This document shows, in pieces, positions 17,704-26,210 of a DNA stretch of 64,000 bases (position 1 is the stretch's first letter; each line of letters opens with the position of its first letter). This stretch comes from Desulfobacula sp964636495 (lineage in GTDB: Bacteria; Desulfobacterota; Desulfobacteria; Desulfobacterales; Desulfobacteraceae), in NCBI GenBank assembly GCA_964636495.1, contig CAZWSL010000014.1, forward strand, positions 1-64,000, read 5' to 3'. A program made the position numbers and the translations under genes. The notes beneath the pieces are model-generated. The model was not told the origin of the DNA and searched no databases. It saw only the letters and a program-made list of their open reading frames with translations.

Positions 17704-18348
17704 TTAAACTCCAAGATACGCTTCATCAAAATGTGTAATCATGGCCATTGAAACCGGAATTAAAAGTTCATGCATCTTAATATTTTCAGATTTGATATCT
17801 TTTATAAGCTCGATTGAAAGAAGCTGCAACTGGGAATATATCTTATCCATATTCAATGTTGGATATGATGCACCCTGTTTAAAATTTGTTCTTCCGCAGA
17901 TATGGCTTGATCCTTCCGTGGAAGTTGGAATGCCATATACTCTGCATGTAATGGGGCGATGCTCATACATGACGCATAGATTATCTTCTCCCAGCAGGGG
18001 GCACCTGACTCTCTCTTTGGACATTTTCCCTAAAATTTCAATCTGATCTGCACCTTTTTTGATCTCTTTAAATGCATCTCTCTTCATTTTCACCAGAGCT
18101 CTGTCAGTTTTATCTGCGATTTCAATGAGTGAATTTTTTTCTCCGCCTAAAAATCTGTTTAAAAATTGATGATTCAAATAGAGTGCTTCTATAATTGTCA
18201 GATCAAAAATTGCATAGCAGCAATCACTGCATTTCTCCCTGCAGAAAACCTCTTTGGGATACTCTTTTTTTACACGTTCAAACACCCCGTCCACCAGATG
18301 GACCAGTGCCTCATATTTAACAAAATGCTTTTTCAAGTCTAGTGCCAT
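17704..18348 (-). CDS. YkgJ-family cysteine-cluster protein
   Basis: 214 residues. The family pattern is visible as CREKCSDCCYAI near residue 36 and RCPLLGEDNLCVMYEHRPITCRVYG further on: eight or so cysteines thought to bind zinc or an Fe-S cluster. These proteins are widespread but lack a settled biochemical role; some act in protein or flagellin modification. It lies 11 bases downstream of mnmE in the same direction, so it belongs to the rpmH-mnmE transcript. Confidence 0.88.
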   Translation of the reverse strand: MALDLKKHFVKYEALVHLVDGVFERVKKEYPKEVFCREKCSDCCYAIFDLTIIEALYLNHQFLNRFLGGEKNSLIEIADKTDRALVKMKRDAFKEIKKGADQIEILGKMSKERVRCPLLGEDNLCVMYEHRPITCRVYGIPTSTEGSSHICGRTNFKQGASYPTLNMDKIYSQLQLLSIELIKDIKSENIKMHELLIPVSMAMITHFDEAYLGV

Positions 18349-18359
18349 ATTTTTTTCCT

Positions 18360-19748
18360 TTATTTACCAATACAAAAATTATTGAAAATATTATCCAGTA
18401 TATCAAGGGAAGCTGTCTCCCCGGTAATTGTTCCTAAACAGTCAATACTGCTTTTAAGATCAATGGCAATCATCTCTTCAGCCAGGTCATTTCTCAATCC
18501 TGTTTTTACTTCAACAAGACCTTTAACAGCCTGCTCAAGAGCTTTTTTATGCCGCAGGTTTGGAACAATTGATGTTGTTCCCAAGTTCAGATCATTTATA
18601 CAGGTATCAACAATTTTCTGTTTCAGTTTTTTAATACCTCTATTCAAAAGTGCTGAAATCTCGATTTGGGGGATATGCTGATATTTTTCTGAAAGCTTTG
18701 GGAGATTGTTTTCCTCAAGATCTATTTTATTAATAATAAAAATCACTTTTACACTGTTCTGTTTATCTGGCGGCAGTGTTTTTTCAAATTCAATATCAGA
18801 AAAAAACGTACCCGGCTCTTTCATGAATAACAGAATATCTGACTTGCTGATATGATCTCTGGCTTTTTCTATACCTATAATTTCAACAAGATCATCTGTC
18901 TGATGGATCCCTGCAGTATCAGCTATTACAAATGGTATCCCGTCAATGTTAATCCCCTCTTCAACAGGATCCCTTGTTGTTCCCGGAATGTGTGTGACAA
19001 TTGAGCGGTCCTGTTCAAGCAGCCTGTTCATCAAACTTGACTTACCCACATTTGGAGCGCCGCAGATAGTAATTCTTATACCATTTTTTAAAAAAGAGGC
19101 ATCATCATGCTGTTTAATAAACTCCCGGCATTCTGCAAGTACGGTATCAATTATTTCAATCTCTTTTTCAGAAGCGTTAAAAGAGTCCACATCGTCGGGA
19201 AAATCTATATTGACCTCAATTAAAGATAATAGATCGATAAGCAGTTCTCTTAAATGATCTATCCTGTTTTTCAGGGCTCCAAGATTCTGAGACGAAGCAA
19301 ATTTTAGAGCATTCACAGACTTTGCATTTATTATATCAGCCACAGCTTCTGCCTGGGTCAGATCGATCCTGTTATTTAAAAACGCTCTTTTTGTAAACTC
19401 CCCAGGTTCAGCAAACCTTGCCCCGCAGGAGAGAATCTGATCCAGGATGGCACGTAAGACAATAACGCCTGCATGGGCCTGAATCTCTATAACATCCTGA
19501 GCAGTATAAGATCTGGGTTTCTGCATCGGTATAAGCAGAACCTCATCTATCACATTTTGATTTTCCAGGTCAAAAATATATCCGTGATAGACTGTGTGAG
19601 ATCTGAAAACAGGGCATTTCCCAGGATTTGACTTCTCTGTTGAAAAAAGTTTTGACGCAATATCAAAGGCCATATCACCTGATATGCGTATGACACCTAT
19701 ACCGCCATTTCCTGATGGAGTAGCTATGGCAGCAATTGTATCGTTCAT
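18360..19748 (-). CDS. mnmE: tRNA modification GTPase MnmE (TrmE)
   Basis: 462 residues. The N-terminal tetrahydrofolate-binding domain begins DTIAAIATPSGNGGIGVIRISG. The inserted G domain has GAPNVGKSSLMNRL, GTTRDPVEE and DTAGIH. The C-terminus ends in the catalytic FCIGK. With MnmG it makes the 5-carboxymethylaminomethyl group on wobble uridine. It is 7 bases after khpB. Confidence 0.98.
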   Translation of the reverse strand: MNDTIAAIATPSGNGGIGVIRISGDMAFDIASKLFSTEKSNPGKCPVFRSHTVYHGYIFDLENQNVIDEVLLIPMQKPRSYTAQDVIEIQAHAGVIVLRAILDQILSCGARFAEPGEFTKRAFLNNRIDLTQAEAVADIINAKSVNALKFASSQNLGALKNRIDHLRELLIDLLSLIEVNIDFPDDVDSFNASEKEIEIIDTVLAECREFIKQHDDASFLKNGIRITICGAPNVGKSSLMNRLLEQDRSIVTHIPGTTRDPVEEGINIDGIPFVIADTAGIHQTDDLVEIIGIEKARDHISKSDILLFMKEPGTFFSDIEFEKTLPPDKQNSVKVIFIINKIDLEENNLPKLSEKYQHIPQIEISALLNRGIKKLKQKIVDTCINDLNLGTTSIVPNLRHKKALEQAVKGLVEVKTGLRNDLAEEMIAIDLKSSIDCLGTITGETASLDILDNIFNNFCIGK

Positions 19749-19755
19749 GTCACCA

Positions 19756-20538
19756 CTATCTTTTAGACCGTTTTCTTCCTTTAAATGAATTTTTCTTTTT
19801 AGGAAAAATCACAAGCCGCCTGTAATATCCATCCCCCATACTCTGGGTTCTGACCTGATTGTCCTCTTTCAGTGCCAGATGAACAATACGTCTGTCCTGG
19901 GCACTCATCTGATTAATAGTAGCAGGTCGCCCGGTCTTTTTTGCCTTGTCAGCCATTTTAAATGCAAGATGTTGAAGGTTATCTTTTCTGGTTTCCATAT
20001 AACCTTCAATATCAACTCTCACTCTTACCCTTGTATCACTATGCCTGTTAATGATTTTATCAGTCAAAAACTGCATGGCATCAAGTGTCTGTCCTTTACG
20101 GCCAATCAGAATACCCGCATTGCCGCCTTCAATGCTTAAAGTCAATCTGTCATTACTGGTTTCACTTTTTACTCTGGCATCATCTGTGATAAGATCTGCC
20201 ATTTTCTGTAATGTTTCAACACCGAGATTTACAGATTCTTCTGAAACATCTGTGACTAAAGGTTGCTGTGGTGTCTTTATTCTTGTTTCTTTGCCAAATG
20301 CTTCATCCACAATGGACTGAACACCTTCTGACCGGACTCTGGCCTCTTCTTCAATATTGATTTCCGGAAGGCTTACTTTTATTCTCGCATCCTTTCTTCC
20401 GACAATTCCAAAAATTCCTGATGTTCCTTCAGAAATAACATCATATTTTAATTCATCAGCTAAAATATCTAATGTCGAGCAAGCGTTTTGAATAGCGAGA
20501 TCTACTGTTTTTCCGGAAAATTCCTGAGTTTGAGTCAT
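19756..20538 (-). CDS. khpB: RNA-binding protein KhpB (Jag/EloR family)
   Basis: 260 residues from ATG 20538, chosen because AGGAGG lies just upstream; an ATG 21 bases earlier overlaps yidC. Domains in order are Jag_N (about 5-55), a KH domain with GILIGRKGQTLDAMQFLTDK (about 160-190), and an R3H domain with RRIVHLALKEDNQVRTQSMG near the C-terminus, ending in a basic tail. It binds RNA in the cytoplasm, with KhpA in other species. Confidence 0.94.
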   Translation of the reverse strand: MTQTQEFSGKTVDLAIQNACSTLDILADELKYDVISEGTSGIFGIVGRKDARIKVSLPEINIEEEARVRSEGVQSIVDEAFGKETRIKTPQQPLVTDVSEESVNLGVETLQKMADLITDDARVKSETSNDRLTLSIEGGNAGILIGRKGQTLDAMQFLTDKIINRHSDTRVRVRVDIEGYMETRKDNLQHLAFKMADKAKKTGRPATINQMSAQDRRIVHLALKEDNQVRTQSMGDGYYRRLVIFPKKKNSFKGRKRSKR

Positions 20539-20551
20539 ATTACCTCCTGCC

Positions 20552-22252
20552 TTAAGCAAATTTCTTTTGAATATAATACTGCTGCCCCATTGAAATGATA
20601 TTGTTCACAAACATATACAGAACCAGTCCAGCCGGAAAATTAATAAATAAAACTGTCATAAATATGGGCATTAACATCATCATTTTTGCCTGTATTGGAT
20701 CTCCTGTTGAAGGTGTCATTTTCTGCTGGAGTAAAAAAGATGCTCCCATGATAAGCGTTAACATCGGCACACCATATGGAGCCTGCATCATTGGAATTGA
20801 AAAACCAAATTCAAACAGCCTGTCCGGAGCAGACAAATCAGCTATCCAGCCAAAAAACGGGGCATGCCGCAATTCAATCGCCTGGTAAAGCATCCTGTAC
20901 AAGGCAAAAAAGATGGGCATCTGAACAAGCATTGGAAGACAACCGCTTGCCGGATTGACTTTATATGTTTTATAGAGTGCCATTATCTCCTGATTCATTT
21001 TCTGCTTGTCATTTTTATATTTCGCTCTGAGTTCTGTCATCAGGGGCTGGACTTTTTTCATTTTATTCATGGACTTGTAACTTTTTGTTCCAAGGGGCCA
21101 GAAAATAAGTTTGATCAAAACCGTTAAAAGAATAATTGCCACTCCATAATTTGGAATCACATCATAGATCGTATTCATTGTGATTAAAAGCGGCTTTGCA
21201 AGTATATTGAAAAACCCGAAATTGACAGCATTTTTAAAGCTGTTTTTATATTGTCCCAAAACTCTTAAACTTTTGGGTCCCAGGTAAAAAATAAAAGGAT
21301 AGCTTGCCTGTTTACCAGGATCCAGCTTGTCCATCATCTGTATGAAATCGTTTGTAATAATATCATTTGCATAGGACAGTTTTATTTTTGTATCAAGATT
21401 GACCGCCACATCTCCGGTTGATCCGGATGCCGCTCCCGGCATAACAGCTGTCATAAAATAACGTTCCATATATCCTGACCAGTCAATACTGCCGCTATAG
21501 GTATTCTGCTCTTCAATATCCTTCGGTTTAATAGTGGTATATTCATCATTAAGAAAAACAACCGGTCCTTCAAAAGCAAATCTTGATCTCTTTTTCACCT
21601 CATCATTAAAAATTCCAGGTGTTGAAATCACAATGGAATCGTTTAAGGACATTTCAGAACCGTTTTGCAGAACGACATCACAGTCGATCATATAAGAGTC
21701 TGCATTAAAGGTGAAAATCTTTTTTATTACAAGACCCCTTTCAGTTACAAAAACAAATTCAATACTCCTGCTGCCCTGCGAAACTGAAAGTTTATCCGTG
21801 TCAATACCTGCTATGTAAACTGCATTTTTCAGTTCTGGAACAGACTCTCTCTCGAAATCCAGTGTGAATACACCATGGGGAAGGTCTTTAGAAACCAGTT
21901 GCTTCAATGGAGAGTCAGACTGGTTAGTTTTTTTGAATTTTTTAAGTTCAAACATTCTAACTGCAGCACCATATTCTGAAATAGAGATATTATACAGTGG
22001 TGTTGATACAGATATGGTTCTGAATTTGCTTTCAGGTCTGACAAGCGGCTGCGGTTTTTTAACAGGCATTTTATAGTCAGAGATATTTGAAACTTTCTCT
22101 TCAACCTGTTGCTGATTCTCGTTTTGAGACTGCTGATTTTGGACTTGCTGCTGACTATTTTGTGGCACCGGCTTTACAAAAAATGTCTGATAGCCCACTA
22201 GAACTACCACAGAAAGCACAACTGCTAATAATAATCTTTTTTGTTCATCCAT
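20552..22252 (-). CDS. yidC: Membrane protein insertase YidC
   Basis: 566 residues, the Gram-negative long form. An N-terminal membrane anchor (about 7-25) is followed by a Gln/Asn-rich linker and a large periplasmic beta-sandwich domain (about 60-345). The conserved five-helix core follows, with YGVAIILLTVLIKLIFWPL, PMLVQMPIFFALYRML and LPIFMTVLFINFPAGLVLY-like segments. It inserts inner-membrane proteins with SecYEG or alone. It lies between yidD and khpB. Confidence 0.97.
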   Translation of the reverse strand: MDEQKRLLLAVVLSVVVLVGYQTFFVKPVPQNSQQQVQNQQSQNENQQQVEEKVSNISDYKMPVKKPQPLVRPESKFRTISVSTPLYNISISEYGAAVRMFELKKFKKTNQSDSPLKQLVSKDLPHGVFTLDFERESVPELKNAVYIAGIDTDKLSVSQGSRSIEFVFVTERGLVIKKIFTFNADSYMIDCDVVLQNGSEMSLNDSIVISTPGIFNDEVKKRSRFAFEGPVVFLNDEYTTIKPKDIEEQNTYSGSIDWSGYMERYFMTAVMPGAASGSTGDVAVNLDTKIKLSYANDIITNDFIQMMDKLDPGKQASYPFIFYLGPKSLRVLGQYKNSFKNAVNFGFFNILAKPLLITMNTIYDVIPNYGVAIILLTVLIKLIFWPLGTKSYKSMNKMKKVQPLMTELRAKYKNDKQKMNQEIMALYKTYKVNPASGCLPMLVQMPIFFALYRMLYQAIELRHAPFFGWIADLSAPDRLFEFGFSIPMMQAPYGVPMLTLIMGASFLLQQKMTPSTGDPIQAKMMMLMPIFMTVLFINFPAGLVLYMFVNNIISMGQQYYIQKKFA

Positions 22253-22306
22253 TTTCTCTCCTAATGATAAATTTTCAAGAGAAAAACAGTATGGTACCAG
22301 GATAAA

Positions 22307-22516
22307 TTATGGAACTGGATCAAATCCTCCTGCATGGAATGGATGACAGCGCATGATCCTCTTAACGGAAAGTATTGTGCCTCTGAAACTCCCGTGTTTT
22401 TCAACAGCTTCAATGGCATATGCCGAACATGTCGGGTAGTAACGACAATTTTGTCCTGTTAAAGGTGAAATAAAATATTGATAAAATTTAATAAGTATTA
22501 ATAATAACTTTTTCAT
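22307..22516 (-). CDS. yidD: Membrane protein insertion efficiency factor YidD
   Basis: 69 residues. Family motifs are FYQYFISPLTGQNCRYYPTC, SAYAIEAVEKHG and HPFHAGGFDPVP. It is a small amphipathic protein at the inner membrane that assists YidC-dependent insertion. It overlaps rnpA by 4 bases, the usual arrangement. Confidence 0.96.
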   Translation of the reverse strand: MKKLLLILIKFYQYFISPLTGQNCRYYPTCSAYAIEAVEKHGSFRGTILSVKRIMRCHPFHAGGFDPVP

Positions 22517-22866
22517 AATTCTGCTACTGTTATTTTTGAAAAAAGTTTATCAAGCTTTTCAATAATTTCCCTGTTAGATAGCGCAGTCAGACCTTTTCTT
22601 GCAATGATATTTATATCCATGGGTTTTGAAATTTTTTCTTTATTATGTCTGAAATATTCTCTGATAACTCTTTTTATCCTGTTACGCTCTACTGCATTTC
22701 CTACTTTTTTTGATATTGTAATTCCAATTCGATTGTTTTGAGCTGTTCCTTTAAGCACAATTGCTATAAAGCAGTCTGAATATACTCTTTTCCCCTGTTT
22801 CGAAAGCTTTAAATATTGACCTCTTTTCAGAAGTCTGACTTCTTTTGGAAAACAAAAATTCTTCAA
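22513..22866 (-). CDS. rnpA: Ribonuclease P protein component
   Basis: 117 residues. The RNR motif is visible in NAVERNRIKRVIREYFR (about residues 61-77), after the N-terminal KRGQYLKLSKQGKRV. It is the basic protein subunit of RNase P, needed for tRNA 5' maturation. It lies 12 bases downstream of rpmH. Confidence 0.97.
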   Translation of the reverse strand: MKNFCFPKEVRLLKRGQYLKLSKQGKRVYSDCFIAIVLKGTAQNNRIGITISKKVGNAVERNRIKRVIREYFRHNKEKISKPMDINIIARKGLTALSNREIIEKLDKLFSKITVAEL

Positions 22867-22878
22867 TAAACTCCTTAA

Positions 22879-23013
22879 TTAAACGGCGAGTCTTTTTCTT
22901 CCTTTTGCTCTTCTGGCATTAATCACACGACGTCCACCAGTAGTAGACATTCTTTTAAGAAAGCCGTGCTTTCTTGTTCTTTTTCGATTGCTTGGCTGAA
23001 ATGTTCGTTTCAT
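22879..23013 (-). CDS. rpmH: 50S ribosomal protein L34
   Basis: A 44-residue gene read directly from the minus strand: MKRTFQPSNRKRTRKHGFL at the N-terminus, then STTGGRRVINARRAKGRKRL and a TAA stop at 22879-22881. The length and the Arg/Lys-rich sequence are diagnostic of L34. It heads the rpmH-rnpA-yidD-yidC-khpB-mnmE operon, preceded by a strong promoter. Confidence 0.98.
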   Translation of the reverse strand: MKRTFQPSNRKRTRKHGFLKRMSTTGGRRVINARRAKGRKRLAV

Positions 23014-23074
23014 AAATCTTAGTGTCCTTAACTTTAAATTACATAATTATATAGAGTCTTACCATAAACAATAT

Positions 23075-23103
23075 ATAATAGAGTTTTTTTAAAAAATTGT
23101 CAA
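23075..23103 (-). promoter_or_regulatory. Strong sigma-70-type promoter of the rpmH operon
   Basis: On the minus strand, TTGACA (complement of 23098-23103) and TATTAT (complement of 23075-23080) are separated by exactly 17 bases of A/T-rich spacer, about 60 bases before the rpmH ATG. Close to full consensus. Confidence 0.75.
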
Positions 23104-23150
23104 GAATGAAAAACCGATTTCATAGTATATATCTCAATACTTGCTATAGT

Positions 23151-23325
23151 CCAGTGGAAGGGAATTTGTCTTTAAGGGAGTATTATGGATTTTGCTTACA
23201 AGCTCTTGGCGACTGAAGCGTTAAAACCACCAACTGTCTGACCGCAGGGAGTTTTGGTGGTTAGTGCAAGGAGCTTTAGAGCTTGTTGCAATATCCAATA
23301 AGCGACTGTAAGACAAATTTCCTGG
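23151..23325. repeat. About 175-base nested imperfect hairpin between rpmH and the molybdenum hydroxylase
   Basis: Three nested stems share one axis. The outer stem pairs AATTTGTCTT (23163-23172) with AAGACAAATT (23310-23319), flanked by CCAG/CTGG. The middle stem pairs CAAGCTC (23199-23205) with GAGCTTG (23279-23285) plus flanking partial pairing of 23181-23198 with 23286-23300. The inner stem pairs AACCACCAA (23225-23233) with TTGGTGGTT (23254-23262). A shorter stem GGCAAATA/TATTTGCC follows at 23349-23380. No convincing ORF spans it. It could be a structured RNA or a palindromic mobile remnant. Confidence 0.55.
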
Positions 23326-23422
23326 AAAGGGTTATAGAAAAATCTTATGGCAAATATCCAGACCGATCTCTATATTTGCCGGATAAAAATGTCAAACCGT
23401 TCACACCGGTCCGCCCCCATAC

Positions 23423-23454
23423 AGATTGTCTTGTCCATCTTGAAGGGTGAACAG
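23423..23454. repeat. 32-base segment similar to 40065-40096
   Basis: Reads CAGATTGTCTTGTCCATCTT and onward to GAACA. It matches the second copy at 40065 in most positions, with differences mainly transitions. Both copies lie in gene-free gaps, suggesting remnants of one repeated element. Confidence 0.4.
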
Positions 23455-23464
23455 TGTTGAAAAT

Positions 23465-25732
23465 TTAAAGGTTCTCTTTCATACCACGAAGAATTTTTTC
23501 CGGTGTTATGCCCAGCTCTGTAAGACGTACTCCTGTTGCATTACATATGGCATTTGAAACAGCAGACGCGACATTGACCATGCTGCCCTCCCCTATCCCT
23601 TTAGCTCCAAATGGTCCTGTGGGTTCATTTGATTCAACTATAATGGTTTCAATCTCCGGAACATCACACGATCTTAAGAGACGATAATCTGTAAAATTTG
23701 GATTTAAAATATATCCTTTTTCCACCTGAAGACCTTCTGTCAGGGCAAATCCAATTCCCATCACACCTCCTCCTGCAATCTGTCCTCTAACCATTTCAGG
23801 GTTGATCGCCTTTCCCACATCATAGGCACTTGTCAGTTTAATAACCTTGACCCCGCCGGTCTGCACATTTACTTCCACCTCGGCAAAAACAGCACCATAA
23901 TAACCAGGCATGGCAGGAGCAATACCACTTGCAGTTCCAATAACCTGTTCACAGATATCCATCTCCTGAATCTGAATTTTCTGCATAAGCTCTCTGATGG
24001 AAATATGGTTAACAGGATCTGCTTTTTCAAAGATAACACCATCTCTAACTGTGAGCTTGGCCTTTTCAACCCCAAGATATCTTTGGGAATGCGCCAGCAT
24101 TTTATTGCGGGCATCCATTGCTGCATTGCGGACAGACAGGCCGCCGCAATAAGCCTGACGACTTCCATGGGTTCCGCAATCAAGTGGGGTAATGTCTGTA
24201 TCTGTGTCTGAAACAGATATTTTATCAAACTCGATCCCTAAAATTTCCGAGGCAACCTGGGCTAACACGGTACGGCTCCCCTGTCCTTCATCTGCGGCTG
24301 CAGTCTGAAGATTGGCAGTCCCGTCGGAATTGATGATAATTGCAGCAGATCCGGGATCGGGAAGTGCCCTTGCAGCACCTGTACCGTGCAGCATAATTGA
24401 AAGGCCTATTCCTTTTCTGATACAGCCTGTTCCGGGTGATCTCAATCGTTTCTCTTTCCAGCCGCAGGATCGGGCACCTCTCCTGAGGCAATCTTCCAGC
24501 CCGTTGCTTAGAATCCGCTCTTTAAGTACAGGATCTATTTCTCCCTCACCCCTGTAATTTTTAAGTCTGATGGTTACAGGATCCATACCGAGTTTCAGGG
24601 CAATTATATCAATCTGTGACTCCTGTGCAAAATTCATCTGTGGATTCCCATACCCTCTGAGTGCACCGCAGGGTGATTTATTCGTATAAACAGCTGTACC
24701 TGAAAAAGCATAATTCGGTATGTTATACAATCCAATACCGGTAGACATGCAGTCAGCGATCACACCTATATAATGCGTCCCATACCCCCCTGCATCTGAA
24801 AGGATTTCAACTTCATTTGCAGTAATCACACCCTCAGCGGTTGCGCCTGTTTTCATTCGGATAGTCATGGGATGACGTGATTCAGTTGCCAGAAAATCTT
24901 CTTCCCTGGTAAAAGACATTTTTACAGGCTGCAAAGCTTGTCGTGACAGGTAACTGCACATCACTTCAAGTCCGTGTATAAGTCCGCATCTCCCACCAAA
25001 AGCGCCTCCGGTATACGGTTTTATAACCCGGACCTTATTAAGGGACAGATCCAGTGCCTTTGCAAGATAATGCTGGCTCCAGTGGGGAAGCTGGGTCGAA
25101 GAGTAAACCGTCAGTTTACCACTGGATTGAAAATTTGCCACACATGTTCCAATGGGTTCCAGGCTGGCGTGTTTCTGTTTGGAAGTTTGATAGGTATTTT
25201 CTACAATAATATCTGCCTCTTCAAACCCTCTCCAGGGGTTTCCAAACTCTTTTTTGACCTTAAAGGCAATATTACCGTTTCTGTGTATATTGACTTTGTT
25301 CTCTGTTAAAGCTTCTTGCGGATCATATATTGCTTTTAACGGTTCATATTCAACCGTTACAAGAGAGAGTGCCTGATTAAGAATTTCACGGCTGGTTGCT
25401 GCAATCGCCAGAACCGGATCTCCTATGAACCTGACAATATTGTCATACAGAAACATCTGCTCTCTCTTTTTCTCAGTTCTCAAAAAAAACCAGTACTGCA
25501 CTACTTTTGGCACATCAAAAACAGTTGTAACAGCTTTCACTCCTGGTAATTTTTCAGCTGCTGACACATTGATGCTTACTACCCTGGCATGGGCATGCGG
25601 ACTGCGAAGCAAACCTGCATAGAGCATATTTTCAAATTTGAGATCAGTGGCATATTTAGCAGCACCTGTAACTTTGTCAATACCATCGACTCTCTGGAAA
25701 GATTTTCCCACAGTTGTATAGCCATCATTCAT
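23465..25732 (-). CDS. Xanthine dehydrogenase-family molybdenum hydroxylase, molybdopterin-binding subunit
   Basis: 755 residues, complete. It starts with the aldehyde oxidase/xanthine dehydrogenase a/b hammerhead (about 17-125, KVTGAAKYATDLKF), followed by the Mo-cofactor domains with PYTGGAFGGRCG near residue 240, RGYGNPQMNFAQES near residue 360 and GPFGAKGIGEGSMVNVASAV near the C-terminus, where the Glu of GEG is the usual catalytic base. It would hydroxylate an N-heterocycle or aldehyde with water; substrate is unknown. It overlaps the Fe-S subunit gene by 8 bases. No nucleobase permease or Mo-cofactor maturation factor is adjacent. Confidence 0.92.
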   Translation of the reverse strand: MNDGYTTVGKSFQRVDGIDKVTGAAKYATDLKFENMLYAGLLRSPHAHARVVSINVSAAEKLPGVKAVTTVFDVPKVVQYWFFLRTEKKREQMFLYDNIVRFIGDPVLAIAATSREILNQALSLVTVEYEPLKAIYDPQEALTENKVNIHRNGNIAFKVKKEFGNPWRGFEEADIIVENTYQTSKQKHASLEPIGTCVANFQSSGKLTVYSSTQLPHWSQHYLAKALDLSLNKVRVIKPYTGGAFGGRCGLIHGLEVMCSYLSRQALQPVKMSFTREEDFLATESRHPMTIRMKTGATAEGVITANEVEILSDAGGYGTHYIGVIADCMSTGIGLYNIPNYAFSGTAVYTNKSPCGALRGYGNPQMNFAQESQIDIIALKLGMDPVTIRLKNYRGEGEIDPVLKERILSNGLEDCLRRGARSCGWKEKRLRSPGTGCIRKGIGLSIMLHGTGAARALPDPGSAAIIINSDGTANLQTAAADEGQGSRTVLAQVASEILGIEFDKISVSDTDTDITPLDCGTHGSRQAYCGGLSVRNAAMDARNKMLAHSQRYLGVEKAKLTVRDGVIFEKADPVNHISIRELMQKIQIQEMDICEQVIGTASGIAPAMPGYYGAVFAEVEVNVQTGGVKVIKLTSAYDVGKAINPEMVRGQIAGGGVMGIGFALTEGLQVEKGYILNPNFTDYRLLRSCDVPEIETIIVESNEPTGPFGAKGIGEGSMVNVASAVSNAICNATGVRLTELGITPEKILRGMKENL

Positions 25733-26210
25733 CAGCTTTACCCTTTATTTCCACTGCAGCCTTTAGAACTGCTTTTACAGGCTTTTCATAGCCTGTACAT
25801 CTGCACAGGTTGTTGGAAAGAGATTGTTTTACCGCTGCTTCATCGGGATCAGGATTCTGCTGTATCAGTGCATGACCGGCCATGATCATGCCAGGTGTGC
25901 AATACCCGCACTGGACAGCTGATTCACTTAAGAAAGCTCTCTGCAGAGGGTGGAGATCAAGACCGTTCTGAAGTCCTTCAATAGTCAGAATCTGAGCGCC
26001 ATCCACCTGAACCGAAAGCAGCAGGCAGGCAAGGAACGCCTTACCATTGAGATTTACTGTACAGGCACCGCATTCTCCCTCTCCACAACCCTCTTTTGTC
26101 CCTGTAAGCCCGCACTGTTCCCTTAGCGTGTCTATCAGCCTGTCATGGAGAGAAACAGCTAATTCATGCCACTCCCCGTTGATATTCACTTTTATAATTT
26201 TTTTTCTCAT
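25725..26210 (-). CDS. Molybdenum hydroxylase, [2Fe-2S] subunit
   Basis: 161 residues. The plant-type ferredoxin cluster is GCGEGECGACTV with a further Cys in AFLACLL, and the second cluster is QCGYCTPGM plus NLCRCTGYEKPVKAV. It passes electrons from the Mo site to FAD. It overlaps both neighbours (8 and 4 bases), so the three subunits are translated together in the order FAD, Fe-S, Mo. Confidence 0.96.
   Translation of the reverse strand: MRKKIIKVNINGEWHELAVSLHDRLIDTLREQCGLTGTKEGCGEGECGACTVNLNGKAFLACLLLSVQVDGAQILTIEGLQNGLDLHPLQRAFLSESAVQCGYCTPGMIMAGHALIQQNPDPDEAAVKQSLSNNLCRCTGYEKPVKAVLKAAVEIKGKADE

Noticed and set aside
23347..23451. 34-codon ORF starting MANIQTDLYIC
   Set aside because: No ribosome site, no recognisable motif, and it spans a hairpin and a repeated segment. 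Chance open frame is likelier.
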